Assembly: GCA_903844815.1 (NCBI GenBank)
Contig: CAIMVD010000100.1
Location: forward strand, 47,316 to 111,315
DNA length: 64,000 nt
Direction of reading: 5' to 3'
Source of the DNA: an uncultured Bacteroidota bacterium
Lineage (GTDB): Bacteria > Bacteroidota > Bacteroidia > Bacteroidales > VadinHA17
The position numbers and the translations under genes are program-made. How positions within the stretch are numbered: position 1 is the first letter of the stretch; the number at the start of each line of letters is the position of its first letter. Shown in pieces: positions 1 through 9,473 of this stretch. The notes beneath the pieces are model-generated. The model saw only the letters and a list, made by a program, of their open reading frames with translations. It was not told where the DNA came from and did not search any database.

Positions 1-2
1 TT

Positions 3-1166
3 ATACCTTACTCATTGCCTGAAATTGCCGATGAGGTGAGGGCTGAACTGGTTAAAACACTTGAATCGGGATGGCTTTCAATGGGGCCCAGAACCCGGCT
101 TTTTGAAGAGAAAATAAAGGAATATTTTAACGACAGCAGTCTGGAAGTCATTGCAGTCAGCAGTTGTACTGCCGGGCTGCATTTGCAGCTTCTCGCAGCA
201 GGTATAGGCCCTGGTGACGAAGTAATAACCTCCCCCCTGACTTTCTGCGCAACAGTGAATACAATACTTTATACCGGGGCAACTCCTGTCCTTGTAGATG
301 TGGACCCATTAACCTTAAATATCGACCTTAATCTTCTCGAGGCAAAAATCAATGAACGTACAAAAGCAATTGTGCCGGTTTATTACGGAGGGCAGGCAGT
401 TGATCACCTGAAGCTTAAGGCTCTTGCCGATCGTCATGGATTACTGATACTGGCTGATGCGGCTCATGCAATGGGAGCAAAGTATGACGATAAGTTTTGT
501 GGCACATATGAGGACTCCGCCGCTTTCAGTTTCTATGCAACAAAAAATATGCCCATCGGCGAGGGAGGAATTGTCACAACTCATAACCATGAAATGGCTG
601 ATAAGATTAGATATCTTCTGTTGCATGGAATGAACAGGGACGCCTGGAAGCGTTTTTCAGAAACCGGTTCATGGTATTATGAGATTATCGATCTCGGATA
701 CAAGTATAACTTTACTGATATGCAGGCAGCCATTGGGATTCATCAGCTTGCAAAGGTAGATCAGTATAATAGTCTGAGAAGAGAATACGGAAGGAAATAT
801 GATGAGGCGTTCAGTTCAATCCCCGGTATCAGGCTTCATGGCCTTGACCCACGTGCTTACTGTACGCGGCATATTTATCCTGTAATTATCGATGAGAATA
901 TTTTCGGGATAAGCAGGAATAGTTTTATGGAGAAACTAAAGGAACAAAAAATAGGTACCTCGGTTCATTATATACCTATACATCATCATCCCTACTACAA
1001 ACGTGTCTTGAATATCAATCCTGACGAATTGGCCATTACTGATGAGATTTTCAGGGGATTGGTTTCATTACCTTTATACTCAAAAATGACTATTGCCGAT
1101 GTTACCAGAGTTATCAGCAGGGTTAACCAGATTATTAATAGCAGCGTATGTGTTATGAAAGGATGA
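3..1166 (+). CDS. DegT/DnrJ/EryC1 family sugar aminotransferase (5' truncated by window edge)
   Basis: PLP-dependent aminotransferase of the DegT/DnrJ/EryC1/StrS type, which adds an amino group to keto-sugar nucleotides for surface polysaccharides. The frame is open back to base 3, and the residues before the TTG at 15 (IPYS) fit the usual start of this family, so that TTG is not the true start and the gene begins outside the window. Visible features are the substrate loop near SSCTAGLHLQL, the D-A-A-H-A stretch that contacts PLP, and SFYATKNM, whose lysine (about residue 177 from the TTG) is the expected Schiff-base lysine. The C-terminal HYIPIHHHPYYK segment is typical of the family. The next gene is a FemAB/CelD-like acetyltransferase, which fits a polysaccharide locus. 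The family is secure; the exact sugar is unknown. Confidence 0.9.
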   Translation: MPYSLPEIADEVRAELVKTLESGWLSMGPRTRLFEEKIKEYFNDSSLEVIAVSSCTAGLHLQLLAAGIGPGDEVITSPLTFCATVNTILYTGATPVLVDVDPLTLNIDLNLLEAKINERTKAIVPVYYGGQAVDHLKLKALADRHGLLILADAAHAMGAKYDDKFCGTYEDSAAFSFYATKNMPIGEGGIVTTHNHEMADKIRYLLLHGMNRDAWKRFSETGSWYYEIIDLGYKYNFTDMQAAIGIHQLAKVDQYNSLRREYGRKYDEAFSSIPGIRLHGLDPRAYCTRHIYPVIIDENIFGISRNSFMEKLKEQKIGTSVHYIPIHHHPYYKRVLNINPDELAITDEIFRGLVSLPLYSKMTIADVTRVISRVNQIINSSVCVMKG

Positions 1167-1267
1167 CCTTTCCTGCACCACAAAGGTGCACCTGACTCAG
1201 TTTAGATTCGTCCTCCGGAATATGTTTCAAGAATATTCTAAAAGGACTATAATTATTCGGTATAAAA

Positions 1268-2998
1268 GTGGTGAATCTGGAATTAAAAATTGTCAGGGAA
1301 AAAAGTGCGCTGGAATTCCTGAACGATAAAACCTTTATCTCGCAATGGGAGGGGCTTTCGAAGCAGAATGGGAAAACTACGATAATTCAGGAACCACCCT
1401 TTGTCATAACCTGGTACCGTCAATATGCCGACAGCTATGAACCTGTTCTTATTCTGGGTTTTAACGGCAATTCCGAATTGGTTGGTATTATGCCCCTGGC
1501 ATTTTCAAGAAAGGATAATTATCTGACACACGCTGGAGATGGTCAGGCAGAATATCATGGGTGGATATGTAAAAAAAATGCTGAACAGGATTTTCCTGTT
1601 CAGGCGCTTATCGCCGTTAAACACAATTTCCGGATAAGGAAATGGCAGTGGAGGTGGATGCCTCCCGGATCTCAGGTCGACTGGCTTTATTCCGATGAAC
1701 TCAAAAAAGAGAAGATTTTTGTCAGAGTTGTTGGAAAAGAATCACCGGTTCTTGATTTAAACGATAAGCATAAAATTGAAAAAATAATACGAAACAAATC
1801 CATTCGAAATAAAATCAACAGATACAGTCGGGAAGCCAATTTTTATATTGAAAGAATAACTTCACGGGAAAACGCCGGAAATGTCTTCGATATCCTTTCA
1901 GGCCAATGTGACTTCCGTCAGATGGCAACTCATGAAATAACGCCATTTGCCAGTGATCAAAATAAAAAGCGGTTTTATCTTGAACGGATGAATTTTCCTC
2001 ATAATAATCATTTTACCGTCTTATGGTCAGGAAGTAACCCGATAGCATTCCATTATGGAGCCTGTGATTCCGATACAGTTTATCTAGGGCTTTCGTCATA
2101 TGATCCGGTTGAAGAGAGGAATTCCCCGGGAACAATACTTATGATCAAGCTTATAGAACTCCTGAAAGAGGAAGGGTATAAATATTTTGATCTTACCCCT
2201 GGCGGAGATAAATATAAGGAGAGATATTGCAGTTTTCACCGGAGATTATATCTGCCTTCAGTTTATTTTTCAAGAAAAGATAAACTGATCGATGATTTCA
2301 GATATTTTCTGAAAGAGGGGATCAGGAAACTTTTATATTCAGCAGGTGCCGAACCTGCCGATGTCAGTAGAAGAGTACGTAATGCGTTCTGTTTCTTAAG
2401 AAAAATCAGGGAGACACCTCCATTGAAAATTGTCAGAAAATTTATTTCAATATTCTATAAAAAAACCATTTATGTTTCCTGCAGGTGTTTTTCGGACGAC
2501 CTGCTTCAGAATGACCGTAAGGCCGATGCTGGCATACGTGTTAATAGCTATACAGATCTGATGTTTTACAACGGTTCCGATCCCTGGCTCAGAAAGAGTA
2601 TTCTTCTGACAACGGCGATAAAGAGGTTTTCGTCAGGAGAGAAACTGTACACAATTGTAAGAAACGGGATACTAGCCCAATATGGATGGATGGCACGGAG
2701 AAGTATTGACAATGAGTTTCCGGACTTTAAAACAGGGTCAGATCATCCTGAAAATGGTTTCATTCTGTATGATTTTTTTACTGAACCGGGTTTTAAAAGG
2801 CAGGAATTGATTTCAGAAACTCTTGAGAAGATGCTCTCTGACTGCAGGCATGACGCAGACAGGGAAGTCTCCGTCAGTTATCATGGCAATGATGATCACC
2901 TGGGATGTGAACTGGAAAAGAGGGGATTCAGGGTTTATCATAGGATGAGTATCACCAAAGTCCTTGGACTAGTCATGAGGAAGACTATGGATAATTAA
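1268..2998 (+). CDS. Large acyltransferase-like protein with two GNAT-type halves (CelD/FemAB-like)
   Basis: A 576-residue protein. The first 350 or so residues resemble the CelD/BcsL (BioF2-like) acetyltransferases found in exopolysaccharide loci: an N-terminal half with a PFVITWYRQYAD-like stretch and a GNAT-like half ending in the block around GTILMIKLIELLKEEGYKYFDLTPGG. From about residue 420 a second, weaker acetyltransferase-like unit follows (ILAQYGWMARRS, then a FEPGF-like stretch and REVSVSYHGND). The start is one of two adjacent GTG codons (1268 or 1271). It lies about 100 bases after the aminotransferase and ends one base before a convergent gene. It probably acylates a sugar or peptide precursor; substrate unknown. 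The C-terminal assignment is inference. Confidence 0.65.
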   Translation: MVNLELKIVREKSALEFLNDKTFISQWEGLSKQNGKTTIIQEPPFVITWYRQYADSYEPVLILGFNGNSELVGIMPLAFSRKDNYLTHAGDGQAEYHGWICKKNAEQDFPVQALIAVKHNFRIRKWQWRWMPPGSQVDWLYSDELKKEKIFVRVVGKESPVLDLNDKHKIEKIIRNKSIRNKINRYSREANFYIERITSRENAGNVFDILSGQCDFRQMATHEITPFASDQNKKRFYLERMNFPHNNHFTVLWSGSNPIAFHYGACDSDTVYLGLSSYDPVEERNSPGTILMIKLIELLKEEGYKYFDLTPGGDKYKERYCSFHRRLYLPSVYFSRKDKLIDDFRYFLKEGIRKLLYSAGAEPADVSRRVRNAFCFLRKIRETPPLKIVRKFISIFYKKTIYVSCRCFSDDLLQNDRKADAGIRVNSYTDLMFYNGSDPWLRKSILLTTAIKRFSSGEKLYTIVRNGILAQYGWMARRSIDNEFPDFKTGSDHPENGFILYDFFTEPGFKRQELISETLEKMLSDCRHDADREVSVSYHGNDDHLGCELEKRGFRVYHRMSITKVLGLVMRKTMDN

Positions 2999-2999
2999 A

Positions 3000-4934
3000 T
3001 TACCGTTTGTTGTTTGTCGCAATAATGAATCTGGAGGATTCTATTATTGTTGATCCAGACAATGTAACAATATAAATTCCGGGAAGCAGCGATGAAATAT
3101 CAAAATTACACAGATTGTTTTCAGCATTTTTGCTGGCAATAAGCTGGCCATTCAGATTAATTAAATTCAGTTTATAGTTTATATATGGATCATCAATAAA
3201 AACAACCAATTCATCCCTGTTGGTAATCAGATCGAGGGTTTTAATTCCTTCTATCTTTATTTTAAAAACCGCTTCAGTACCAGAACCATCATTCGCTTTT
3301 GCAACAGCTGTTACATTCCCGCTGCTGATGGAAGTTACCAGACCTGCGGAGCTAATTGAAGCATGCCCCGATTCATTTACTAAAGACCATGTTACAGTTT
3401 TATTTGAAGCATTCATGGGCAATACTGAGCTTTTTAACTGAAGGTTTCTTCTGAATCCTCTGATTACAGAATCCCCCTCTTCCGAGGTAACCAGGATCCT
3501 GGTTACCTTTATCTCCTCTCCTTCAACACTGTATTCACAACCGCCAAGATCAGGGCTGAAATCACGTGTACTTCCGAAGAAGTCTGCCGGCACTGTGCTT
3601 ATTGTCTTTCCGGCGTTTATCGCAGGTGAATTGGCAGTTAATCTGAAATAGTCAGCAGTAAGCTCCCCAGGACCTGTGCTACCCGTTTTTGAAAGCCGCG
3701 GGTCACCTGTTCTGTCTCCTTTTCCGGCAAGAGCCGAAGGAGGAGAAGATGACCAAAGGTTATTCGAGAAGGAAATCTTTGACAATGATCCCATCACTTT
3801 CCACGGGTTGCCATTGGTGTTTATAAAAATGTTGTTTTCAATCTTAGCACTTTTTGTTACAGATCCGTCTGAGATGCTGTTGCCAGCCTGCAGCTGTCCG
3901 TTCACTATTGTATTATGTGCTATCAGAACATTGTCGAGCCCGGAACCGGTAACTCCGGTCGACCAGAAAGCCCACAGGTCTGCATTGTAAATTAAGTTAT
4001 TAATTACGGTGTTGTTTGCTGAACGGGGTTTGTCAGCCCTCTCATCGCCAAGAGTAAAAGGCCTTCTCTGGCCCACCTGATTTCCCGGAGTATTATAAAC
4101 AATATTTCGTTGCACCAGTACGTTCCTGGCATCGGAAACATAGAGATTAACCGACCAGTTATCATAAATAATATTGTCCTCAATAATTGTTCCTTCGGCT
4201 TCAAAGGTGGAAATACCTTCCCCCCAGTTATTGAAAACTATGTTGCGGCGGATTACAGCTCCCGAAGTTATTCCGTCGGACGGGCTTCGAGCAGCACTCA
4301 GACCGGAAGCCCAGCTTCCGGAGCCGGGATTTTGTGAATTGGACATGGCAGCCTGCCATATTGAGCAATCTTCCACAATGCTGTAATCACCAAGGGCAAT
4401 AATTCCGTTTTCCCGGCAATGGTGAACTTTCAACCTGCTAACCTTGTTGTGACTACCATAAATCTCAACCCCGGCGCCGCCTTCATATTTCCCGCTCATA
4501 TTGGAATTCCTGACTTCAAAACCAGAAAAATAAATATAATTACCCTGCAGTTGAACAAGCGAACTCCAGTTCCCTCCAGGCAGGCTGTTCTGGCCATCGA
4601 TTACGGCTGTCTCTCCTTCATATCCTGATATGGTTACCGGCAAAACATTAGTTCCGGATTGTGATATCGTTACCTTTTCAACATAGGTTCCTCCCCTGAC
4701 ATAAAGAAAGTCACCAGCCCTTAATTTCAAGATGCCTTTCCCAATTGTCTTAAACGGACGTGTCAATGATCCCGGGTTTGTATCGCTGCCCGAAGCCGAT
4801 ACATAATAGACCGATCCAAATGTCAAAGTGACTGATGAAATAAGCAGCGATGAGAGAAGAATAGAAAACTGTCCGTACCAGTTGGATCGTATCCGAATTA
4901 AGATGATCCAAAGAAGATTTTTACCTGTTCTCAT
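3000..4934 (-). CDS. Secreted parallel beta-helix protein with Ig-like domain and T9SS-type C-terminal domain
   Basis: A 644-residue exported protein. An unusually long N-terminal hydrophobic segment (about residues 20-42) acts as signal, followed by a DUF1565-like start (VYYVSASGSDTNPGS, then FKTIGKG) that opens a right-handed parallel beta-helix (about 45-460). Repeated asparagine-rich turns such as NNIIYDNW and RNIVYNTPG show the helix coils, as in polysaccharide lyases and surface adhesins. A bacterial Ig-like (Big_2) domain covers about 475-560 (TVTWSLVNESG). The last 75 residues end in LPGIYIVTLSG and a basic tail, as in type A sorting domains recognised by T9SS. Substrate or ligand is unknown. 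It is convergent with the preceding acetyltransferase. Confidence 0.8.
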   Translation of the reverse strand: MRTGKNLLWIILIRIRSNWYGQFSILLSSLLISSVTLTFGSVYYVSASGSDTNPGSLTRPFKTIGKGILKLRAGDFLYVRGGTYVEKVTISQSGTNVLPVTISGYEGETAVIDGQNSLPGGNWSSLVQLQGNYIYFSGFEVRNSNMSGKYEGGAGVEIYGSHNKVSRLKVHHCRENGIIALGDYSIVEDCSIWQAAMSNSQNPGSGSWASGLSAARSPSDGITSGAVIRRNIVFNNWGEGISTFEAEGTIIEDNIIYDNWSVNLYVSDARNVLVQRNIVYNTPGNQVGQRRPFTLGDERADKPRSANNTVINNLIYNADLWAFWSTGVTGSGLDNVLIAHNTIVNGQLQAGNSISDGSVTKSAKIENNIFINTNGNPWKVMGSLSKISFSNNLWSSSPPSALAGKGDRTGDPRLSKTGSTGPGELTADYFRLTANSPAINAGKTISTVPADFFGSTRDFSPDLGGCEYSVEGEEIKVTRILVTSEEGDSVIRGFRRNLQLKSSVLPMNASNKTVTWSLVNESGHASISSAGLVTSISSGNVTAVAKANDGSGTEAVFKIKIEGIKTLDLITNRDELVVFIDDPYINYKLNLINLNGQLIASKNAENNLCNFDISSLLPGIYIVTLSGSTIIESSRFIIATNNKR

Positions 4935-5138
4935 CCCAGAAGTAATTATAAAAAAATCTTACCTAAATTTACTTTATGATTTACCTTATTCAGTTTTAAT
5001 TTACTAATTTACTAAATTATTGCACTTAACATGGTGTTTTTCCTGAAAATGAATTCTTAAAAACCTGAAAATTGTATAAGTAAACTCGGGATAATAATAA
5101 AGCAAACCCGCTTATTATAAATTAATCAACCAACCAAC

Positions 5139-6389
5139 GTGAAGATTATTAGTGGCGCATTATCTAAAGTACTAGAATTCAGATATTTCAGGGTATTTTT
5201 TGCCAATATTTATCCGTTATGTAAAAAATTGAAATTTATTGAATTGCTCCGGAAACTTAATGGCGGCAGCATTAGCGATATGTATGTCAATAAGGGAGTT
5301 CAAAAGAATCTCCCGTTCAGGACCTATGATATTGAGAACTTAAATATTCAGGAGACTATTGACAGATATACAATAGATCCGAAGAAGCTGGTTAAAATTG
5401 ACAGGAAATACAAATTTGGGTTTCTGGTCGATACTGATATCGATTTAAGTGATTTCAGGCAAGCATGCAAGGCTCTTGATGCAGATGATACATATTATGA
5501 TATAAAAGATCCGGATCTCTTTAAGAAACTAAAAATGAGCGATTGTGACGGTCTTTTTATTTATCCGTTTTCCAATGTCTTTCTGATGAGCGTATTTCAT
5601 GAAATCACCTGTCTAATAGAAACAGAGACCGATCTGAAAGTCTATCCTTCGGTTCGTGAGCTGAATATTTATGAATCGAAACGGACACTTGCAAGTTTTC
5701 TTTTAATTAATGGTATTCCCCATCCTGCAACCTCTGTCTTCTATGATTTTAAACGGGCCAGGGCATTTTTTGAAACATGCAGTTACCCTGTTGTTTTTAA
5801 GACTCATGCCGGGGCAAGTGCCACAGGTGTGGAAATCTTAAAGAATAAGAAAGCGGCTGTCAGGCTGGCAAAACAAATGTTCTTTAAATACTACCTGCGA
5901 AGAATGGAGACTGAGAAACGGTCAGCTGAATGGGGCTATATGCTTATTCAAAAATACATTGAGGGAGCAAAGGAATATAGAGTAATTAAAGCAGGAGATT
6001 CCTGGTTTGGTTATCAGAAATGGAAAGAGGAAAATCAGACCTTTTTCAGCGGGAGCGGACTATGCCGGTATTCCGTGCCCCCGTCTGAAGATTTGCTTAA
6101 TTTCTGCCATGCGATTGCCAAAAAGTACCAGTTTACAACAATGTGCTTCGATATCTTTCAAAACGAGACTGGTGAGTTTCTTGTAAATGAACTTCAGACC
6201 TGGTTCGGGAGCTATGATCCAACAGAACTGTATGTTAAAAACATTCCTGGCCGATACAGGAATATTGAAGGTATTTGGACTTTTGAAGCTGGTTTATATA
6301 ATGTTTATGGTAGCAATCTTCTCCGTCTGGCTCATTTTATTTCACTGTTGAATGAGGAAGCGACTGTGCATGAAATGCAACTTTCCTGA
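5139..6389 (+). CDS. ATP-grasp domain protein (RimK-like)
   Basis: A 416-residue protein starting at GTG. The C-terminal two thirds look like an ATP-grasp ligase: YPVVFKTHAGASATGV is the nucleotide-binding strand and glycine loop, LIQKYIEGAKEYRV the hinge and adenine region, and CFDIFQNETGEFLVNELQ the metal-binding DxxxN.ExN stretch. ATP-grasp enzymes of the RimK group join an acid to an amine through an acyl phosphate. The first 100 residues are not recognised. It sits at the end of the putative surface-polysaccharide locus, which suggests a role in decorating a glycan or peptide. Its 3' end overlaps the convergent Gfo/Idh gene by 53 bases. The fold is likely; the reaction is unknown. Confidence 0.7.
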   Translation: MKIISGALSKVLEFRYFRVFFANIYPLCKKLKFIELLRKLNGGSISDMYVNKGVQKNLPFRTYDIENLNIQETIDRYTIDPKKLVKIDRKYKFGFLVDTDIDLSDFRQACKALDADDTYYDIKDPDLFKKLKMSDCDGLFIYPFSNVFLMSVFHEITCLIETETDLKVYPSVRELNIYESKRTLASFLLINGIPHPATSVFYDFKRARAFFETCSYPVVFKTHAGASATGVEILKNKKAAVRLAKQMFFKYYLRRMETEKRSAEWGYMLIQKYIEGAKEYRVIKAGDSWFGYQKWKEENQTFFSGSGLCRYSVPPSEDLLNFCHAIAKKYQFTTMCFDIFQNETGEFLVNELQTWFGSYDPTELYVKNIPGRYRNIEGIWTFEAGLYNVYGSNLLRLAHFISLLNEEATVHEMQLS

Positions 6390-7464
6390 ATTCATCCAAA
6401 TGTTCTGCAGTTTGGGTCACCAGTCGCTGAACCCTTAAACCGTGTTCTATACCGGGCACGAATGATCCGGTGTCGTGGCCGGTGAGGAATACATAATGCG
6501 CGTGTATCATCGAGCGAAGCCAGCCCGGAGGTACATGTCCAGACGGGAAACTGGTCACTGGCTTATAGTTGCTTCCCGACATTTTTCTGCTCCATTCTCC
6601 TGTTTCCTCGAGATAATACTCAAAGTAGTCAGGAGTATGCGTGGAATAACGGAGCGCTCCCTTCTCAGCAAACAGTTCAAATGAGAGCAGGTCTCCGGTT
6701 CCGGAACTTACCCTGCTGGCAGCCAGGGTGCCTGCTGCACCTGTAGCCCCATCAACGAGATTAATGAGGCTGAAAAGGTCAGAACCAGCCGGGACATCCT
6801 CAAATTGGCCTGCCTGTATTGCGCTTATTATGCTCAGATCATTTCCAAGGAAGGCTGTCGCCAGGCTTATTGCATGCGATCCCAGGTCAGCCATGGCACC
6901 TCCGTCGGGAGCAGGTGTAAGCCTTGACTGGCGTTTATCGCGGTACTCTTTCCTGAGATAGTCGCTGTGATAATATTTAAAGTCGAAATGAACGGGCTTG
7001 CCTGCAATGCCTGAAAGCCAAAATTGAAGCGCCTCCCTGATAGCTGGAGCGAAAAGGTACTGAAAACCCACCTGTATTTTTACATGTGGGTTATTTTTTG
7101 CAATTTCTGCAATGGACTTTTCCTCTTCAGCGCCCGAGCATACAGGTTTTTCAAGGTATATTCTTTTAACAGAATCCATCCCCATTACTGCCTTTAAATG
7201 TTCATAATGCACCTTGTTGGGGCCAAGAATATAAACAGTATCGATAGTTTTATCTGCAAGGAATTCATCAATATCTGTTGCCTTTGAAAACCCGAATTGA
7301 TTCGAAAAAGATTCGCGGCTTGCCCTTGTGGCCGAACTAACAGAGGCTAGTTCAATGACAGGAGAGTCGTTGTAATAATACTTCAGCGAATTAATTGAAA
7401 GGGCATGTGAACGGGCAATCCCGCCTGCACCAATAAATCCGGCAATGATTTTTCCCTGGTCCAT
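6337..7464 (-). CDS. Gfo/Idh/MocA family oxidoreductase (cytoplasmic)
   Basis: A 375-residue NAD(P)-dependent oxidoreductase. The N-terminal Rossmann motif GFIGAGGIARSHA is followed by YLEKPVC, the conserved EKP lysine region, and a C-terminal alpha/beta domain containing LGSHAISLA, which holds the active-site histidine. Such enzymes oxidise or epimerise sugars, inositols or sugar nucleotides. There is no signal peptide, unlike the second family member at 35777-37129. It is the last gene of a dense minus-strand run, 12 bases after the CDF transporter, and its 3' end overlaps the ATP-grasp gene on the other strand by 53 bases. Substrate unknown. Confidence 0.85.
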   Translation of the reverse strand: MDQGKIIAGFIGAGGIARSHALSINSLKYYYNDSPVIELASVSSATRASRESFSNQFGFSKATDIDEFLADKTIDTVYILGPNKVHYEHLKAVMGMDSVKRIYLEKPVCSGAEEEKSIAEIAKNNPHVKIQVGFQYLFAPAIREALQFWLSGIAGKPVHFDFKYYHSDYLRKEYRDKRQSRLTPAPDGGAMADLGSHAISLATAFLGNDLSIISAIQAGQFEDVPAGSDLFSLINLVDGATGAAGTLAASRVSSGTGDLLSFELFAEKGALRYSTHTPDYFEYYLEETGEWSRKMSGSNYKPVTSFPSGHVPPGWLRSMIHAHYVFLTGHDTGSFVPGIEHGLRVQRLVTQTAEHLDEFRKVAFHAQSLPHSTVK

Positions 7465-7476
7465 ATTTAACGGAGT

Positions 7477-8328
7477 TTATTCAGCAGGTTCAACGTGTAT
7501 TGTAACTGTCAGGTTATCATACTGGCTGGTAAGCTCATTTTCTATCTTATCGCAGTATTTGTGCGCGTTTCCAACCGATACGTCAGAAGGAATTTCAACA
7601 TGCAGGTCGAGAAACCTGTAGTTGCCTGCTAACCTGGTCCGCAGATCATGATAACTTACTTTCAGCGCCTTTAAAGTATTCTCAAGGGTTTCAATTTCAT
7701 CTAAACCCCATGCGGTATCGAGAAGGGGAGTGAATGCTTTCGTCAGGAGAAAATATGCTTCACGTATTATAAACAGGGCTACAAGAATTGCGACTACAGG
7801 GTCGAGCCATTCAATTCCTGTTAACATGATCAGGCCCAGACCGACAGCCACGCCAAGGGAAGTGTAAACATCTGTTTTAAGATGAAGGGCATCAGCTTCC
7901 AGAGCAACTGAGTGTGTCTCACGAGCTACTTTGTATAGTCTTTTTGAAACGATCGTGTTGATTATAGCCGAAATAAACATAACAATGGAACCAATGGCAA
8001 TCGACCGGAGCTGTATTTCTTCGCCCAATAGTTTATTTACAGCCTCAAACACGATCCAGATGGCGGCTATGAAAATAAGAATGGCTTCAATAACGCCCGA
8101 AATATTTTCAACTTTGCCGTGTCCGTAAGGATGTCTTGAGTCAGGCGGATTATCGGAGACTCTTACGGAAAAAAAAGCAATAATGGATGCTATCAGGTCC
8201 ATTGAAGAGTGTATTGCTTCAGAAATGATGCTGACCGATCCGCTCATAATTCCGGCAGCCAGCTTCATAATTATGAGCAGGGTATTTGACATAACTGAAA
8301 GTCGGGCAATCTTAACTTTGGCATTCAT
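7477..8328 (-). CDS. Cation diffusion facilitator (CDF) family metal exporter
   Basis: A 283-residue inner-membrane transporter that exchanges divalent metal (Zn, Fe, Mn or similar) for protons. The metal site motifs are visible as HSSMD in TM2 and HLKTD in TM5, with the HPYGHGK loop after TM2. A C-terminal cytoplasmic domain (about 205-283) has the metallochaperone-like fold, including LDLHVEIP. The length is normal for FieF-like members. It lies 14 bases after the DUF362 gene and 12 before the Gfo/Idh gene on the same strand, so co-transcription is likely. The metal cannot be told from sequence alone. Confidence 0.9.
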   Translation of the reverse strand: MNAKVKIARLSVMSNTLLIIMKLAAGIMSGSVSIISEAIHSSMDLIASIIAFFSVRVSDNPPDSRHPYGHGKVENISGVIEAILIFIAAIWIVFEAVNKLLGEEIQLRSIAIGSIVMFISAIINTIVSKRLYKVARETHSVALEADALHLKTDVYTSLGVAVGLGLIMLTGIEWLDPVVAILVALFIIREAYFLLTKAFTPLLDTAWGLDEIETLENTLKALKVSYHDLRTRLAGNYRFLDLHVEIPSDVSVGNAHKYCDKIENELTSQYDNLTVTIHVEPAE

Positions 8329-8342
8329 TGTTTTACCGGGTA

Positions 8343-9461
8343 TCAGACAGTTATCAACTCGTAATCTATGTTGCCAAGGCCTATTTTCACTGCATGTTCG
8401 AGCCCTGATTCCCAGAAAGTATCGGGATGGGCTTTTTTGAATTTGTCGAGGCCTTCCATTGTTCCCTGGTCATGACTTTTGCATATTCTGCTGCCAGCAA
8501 GCGCAGGAGCGGCTGTTACCATGTCGGCACAAGCCTTGTCGAGTGCAACCGGATCGAATGATGCAGCCATTCCAATGTCGGACACGAGCGGATAATCGTT
8601 AGCCGGGAAACAATCGCAGTCGGGCGAAACATTCATTATGAAATTAATATGAAAGCACGGCTTGTCTTTTACAACAGCCAGTGTATATTCTGCAATTCTC
8701 TTGCATGCGGTCTCAGTTGCGTTCTGCCAGACAACCTGTGCTGAATCGTACTGGCAAACGGCAACGCACTGACCGCAGCCAACGCATTTTTCATAATCGA
8801 TATGGGCAATATTGTCATCTCCCACAACAACAGCACCGTAATTGCAATTCTTTTCGCAAATAGAGCAGCCGGTACAGTTATCTTCATTAATCCTTGGAGA
8901 TGACGCCGAGTGCAGGAAAAGCTTTCCGCCTACCGAAGCACAGCCCATGCCAAGGTTTTTCAGGGCACCGCCAAAACCTGTCATCTCGTGTCCCTTAAAA
9001 TGGTTCATCGAGATTATAACATCAGAATCGGCAATGGCGCTGCCAATTTTGGCTGAGGTACAGTATTCTGTGTTCAGCTCAATTTCACGGTATTCGGTTC
9101 CTTTTATGCCGTCGCCTATTACAACCGGACATCCGGTTGCAAGGGGATTGTAACCGTTTTCAAAGGCTGCCTCAAGATGCATTGGTGCATTTGAACGTCT
9201 TCCGTGATAGAGAGTATTGCAGTCTGTCAGAAACGGGATGGCCTCTTTTGCCTTAAGATATTTCACTATCTGTGCGGCATAGTTTGGTCTGAGGTAAGCC
9301 AGATTTCCCGGTTCCCCGAAATGAATCTTAATCGCTACTATTTTCTTCTGAAAATCGATCTCCCCGATACCCGCCTTAATTACAAGCGTCTCAAGTTTTT
9401 TCAACAGATTTTGCGATGGTTTAGTCCTGAGGTTCGTAAACCACACCTTCGATGAAGCCAT
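8343..9461 (-). CDS. DUF362 domain protein with two [4Fe-4S] ferredoxin motifs
   Basis: A 372-residue cytoplasmic protein. The outer parts match the DUF362 family (start VWFTNLRTKPSQNLL; IKIHFGEPGNLAYLRP; NHFKGHEMTGFGGALKNLG). An inserted bacterial ferredoxin domain shows two CxxCxxCxxxC motifs: CTGCSICEKNC and CVGCGQCVAVC. Members are electron carriers or Fe-S proteins of unclear role, common in anaerobes. It is packed between pfkA (12 bases) and the CDF gene (14 bases). The family call is firm; the function is not known. Confidence 0.85.
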   Translation of the reverse strand: MASSKVWFTNLRTKPSQNLLKKLETLVIKAGIGEIDFQKKIVAIKIHFGEPGNLAYLRPNYAAQIVKYLKAKEAIPFLTDCNTLYHGRRSNAPMHLEAAFENGYNPLATGCPVVIGDGIKGTEYREIELNTEYCTSAKIGSAIADSDVIISMNHFKGHEMTGFGGALKNLGMGCASVGGKLFLHSASSPRINEDNCTGCSICEKNCNYGAVVVGDDNIAHIDYEKCVGCGQCVAVCQYDSAQVVWQNATETACKRIAEYTLAVVKDKPCFHINFIMNVSPDCDCFPANDYPLVSDIGMAASFDPVALDKACADMVTAAPALAGSRICKSHDQGTMEGLDKFKKAHPDTFWESGLEHAVKIGLGNIDYELITV

Positions 9462-9473
9462 ATTTAATATTTT

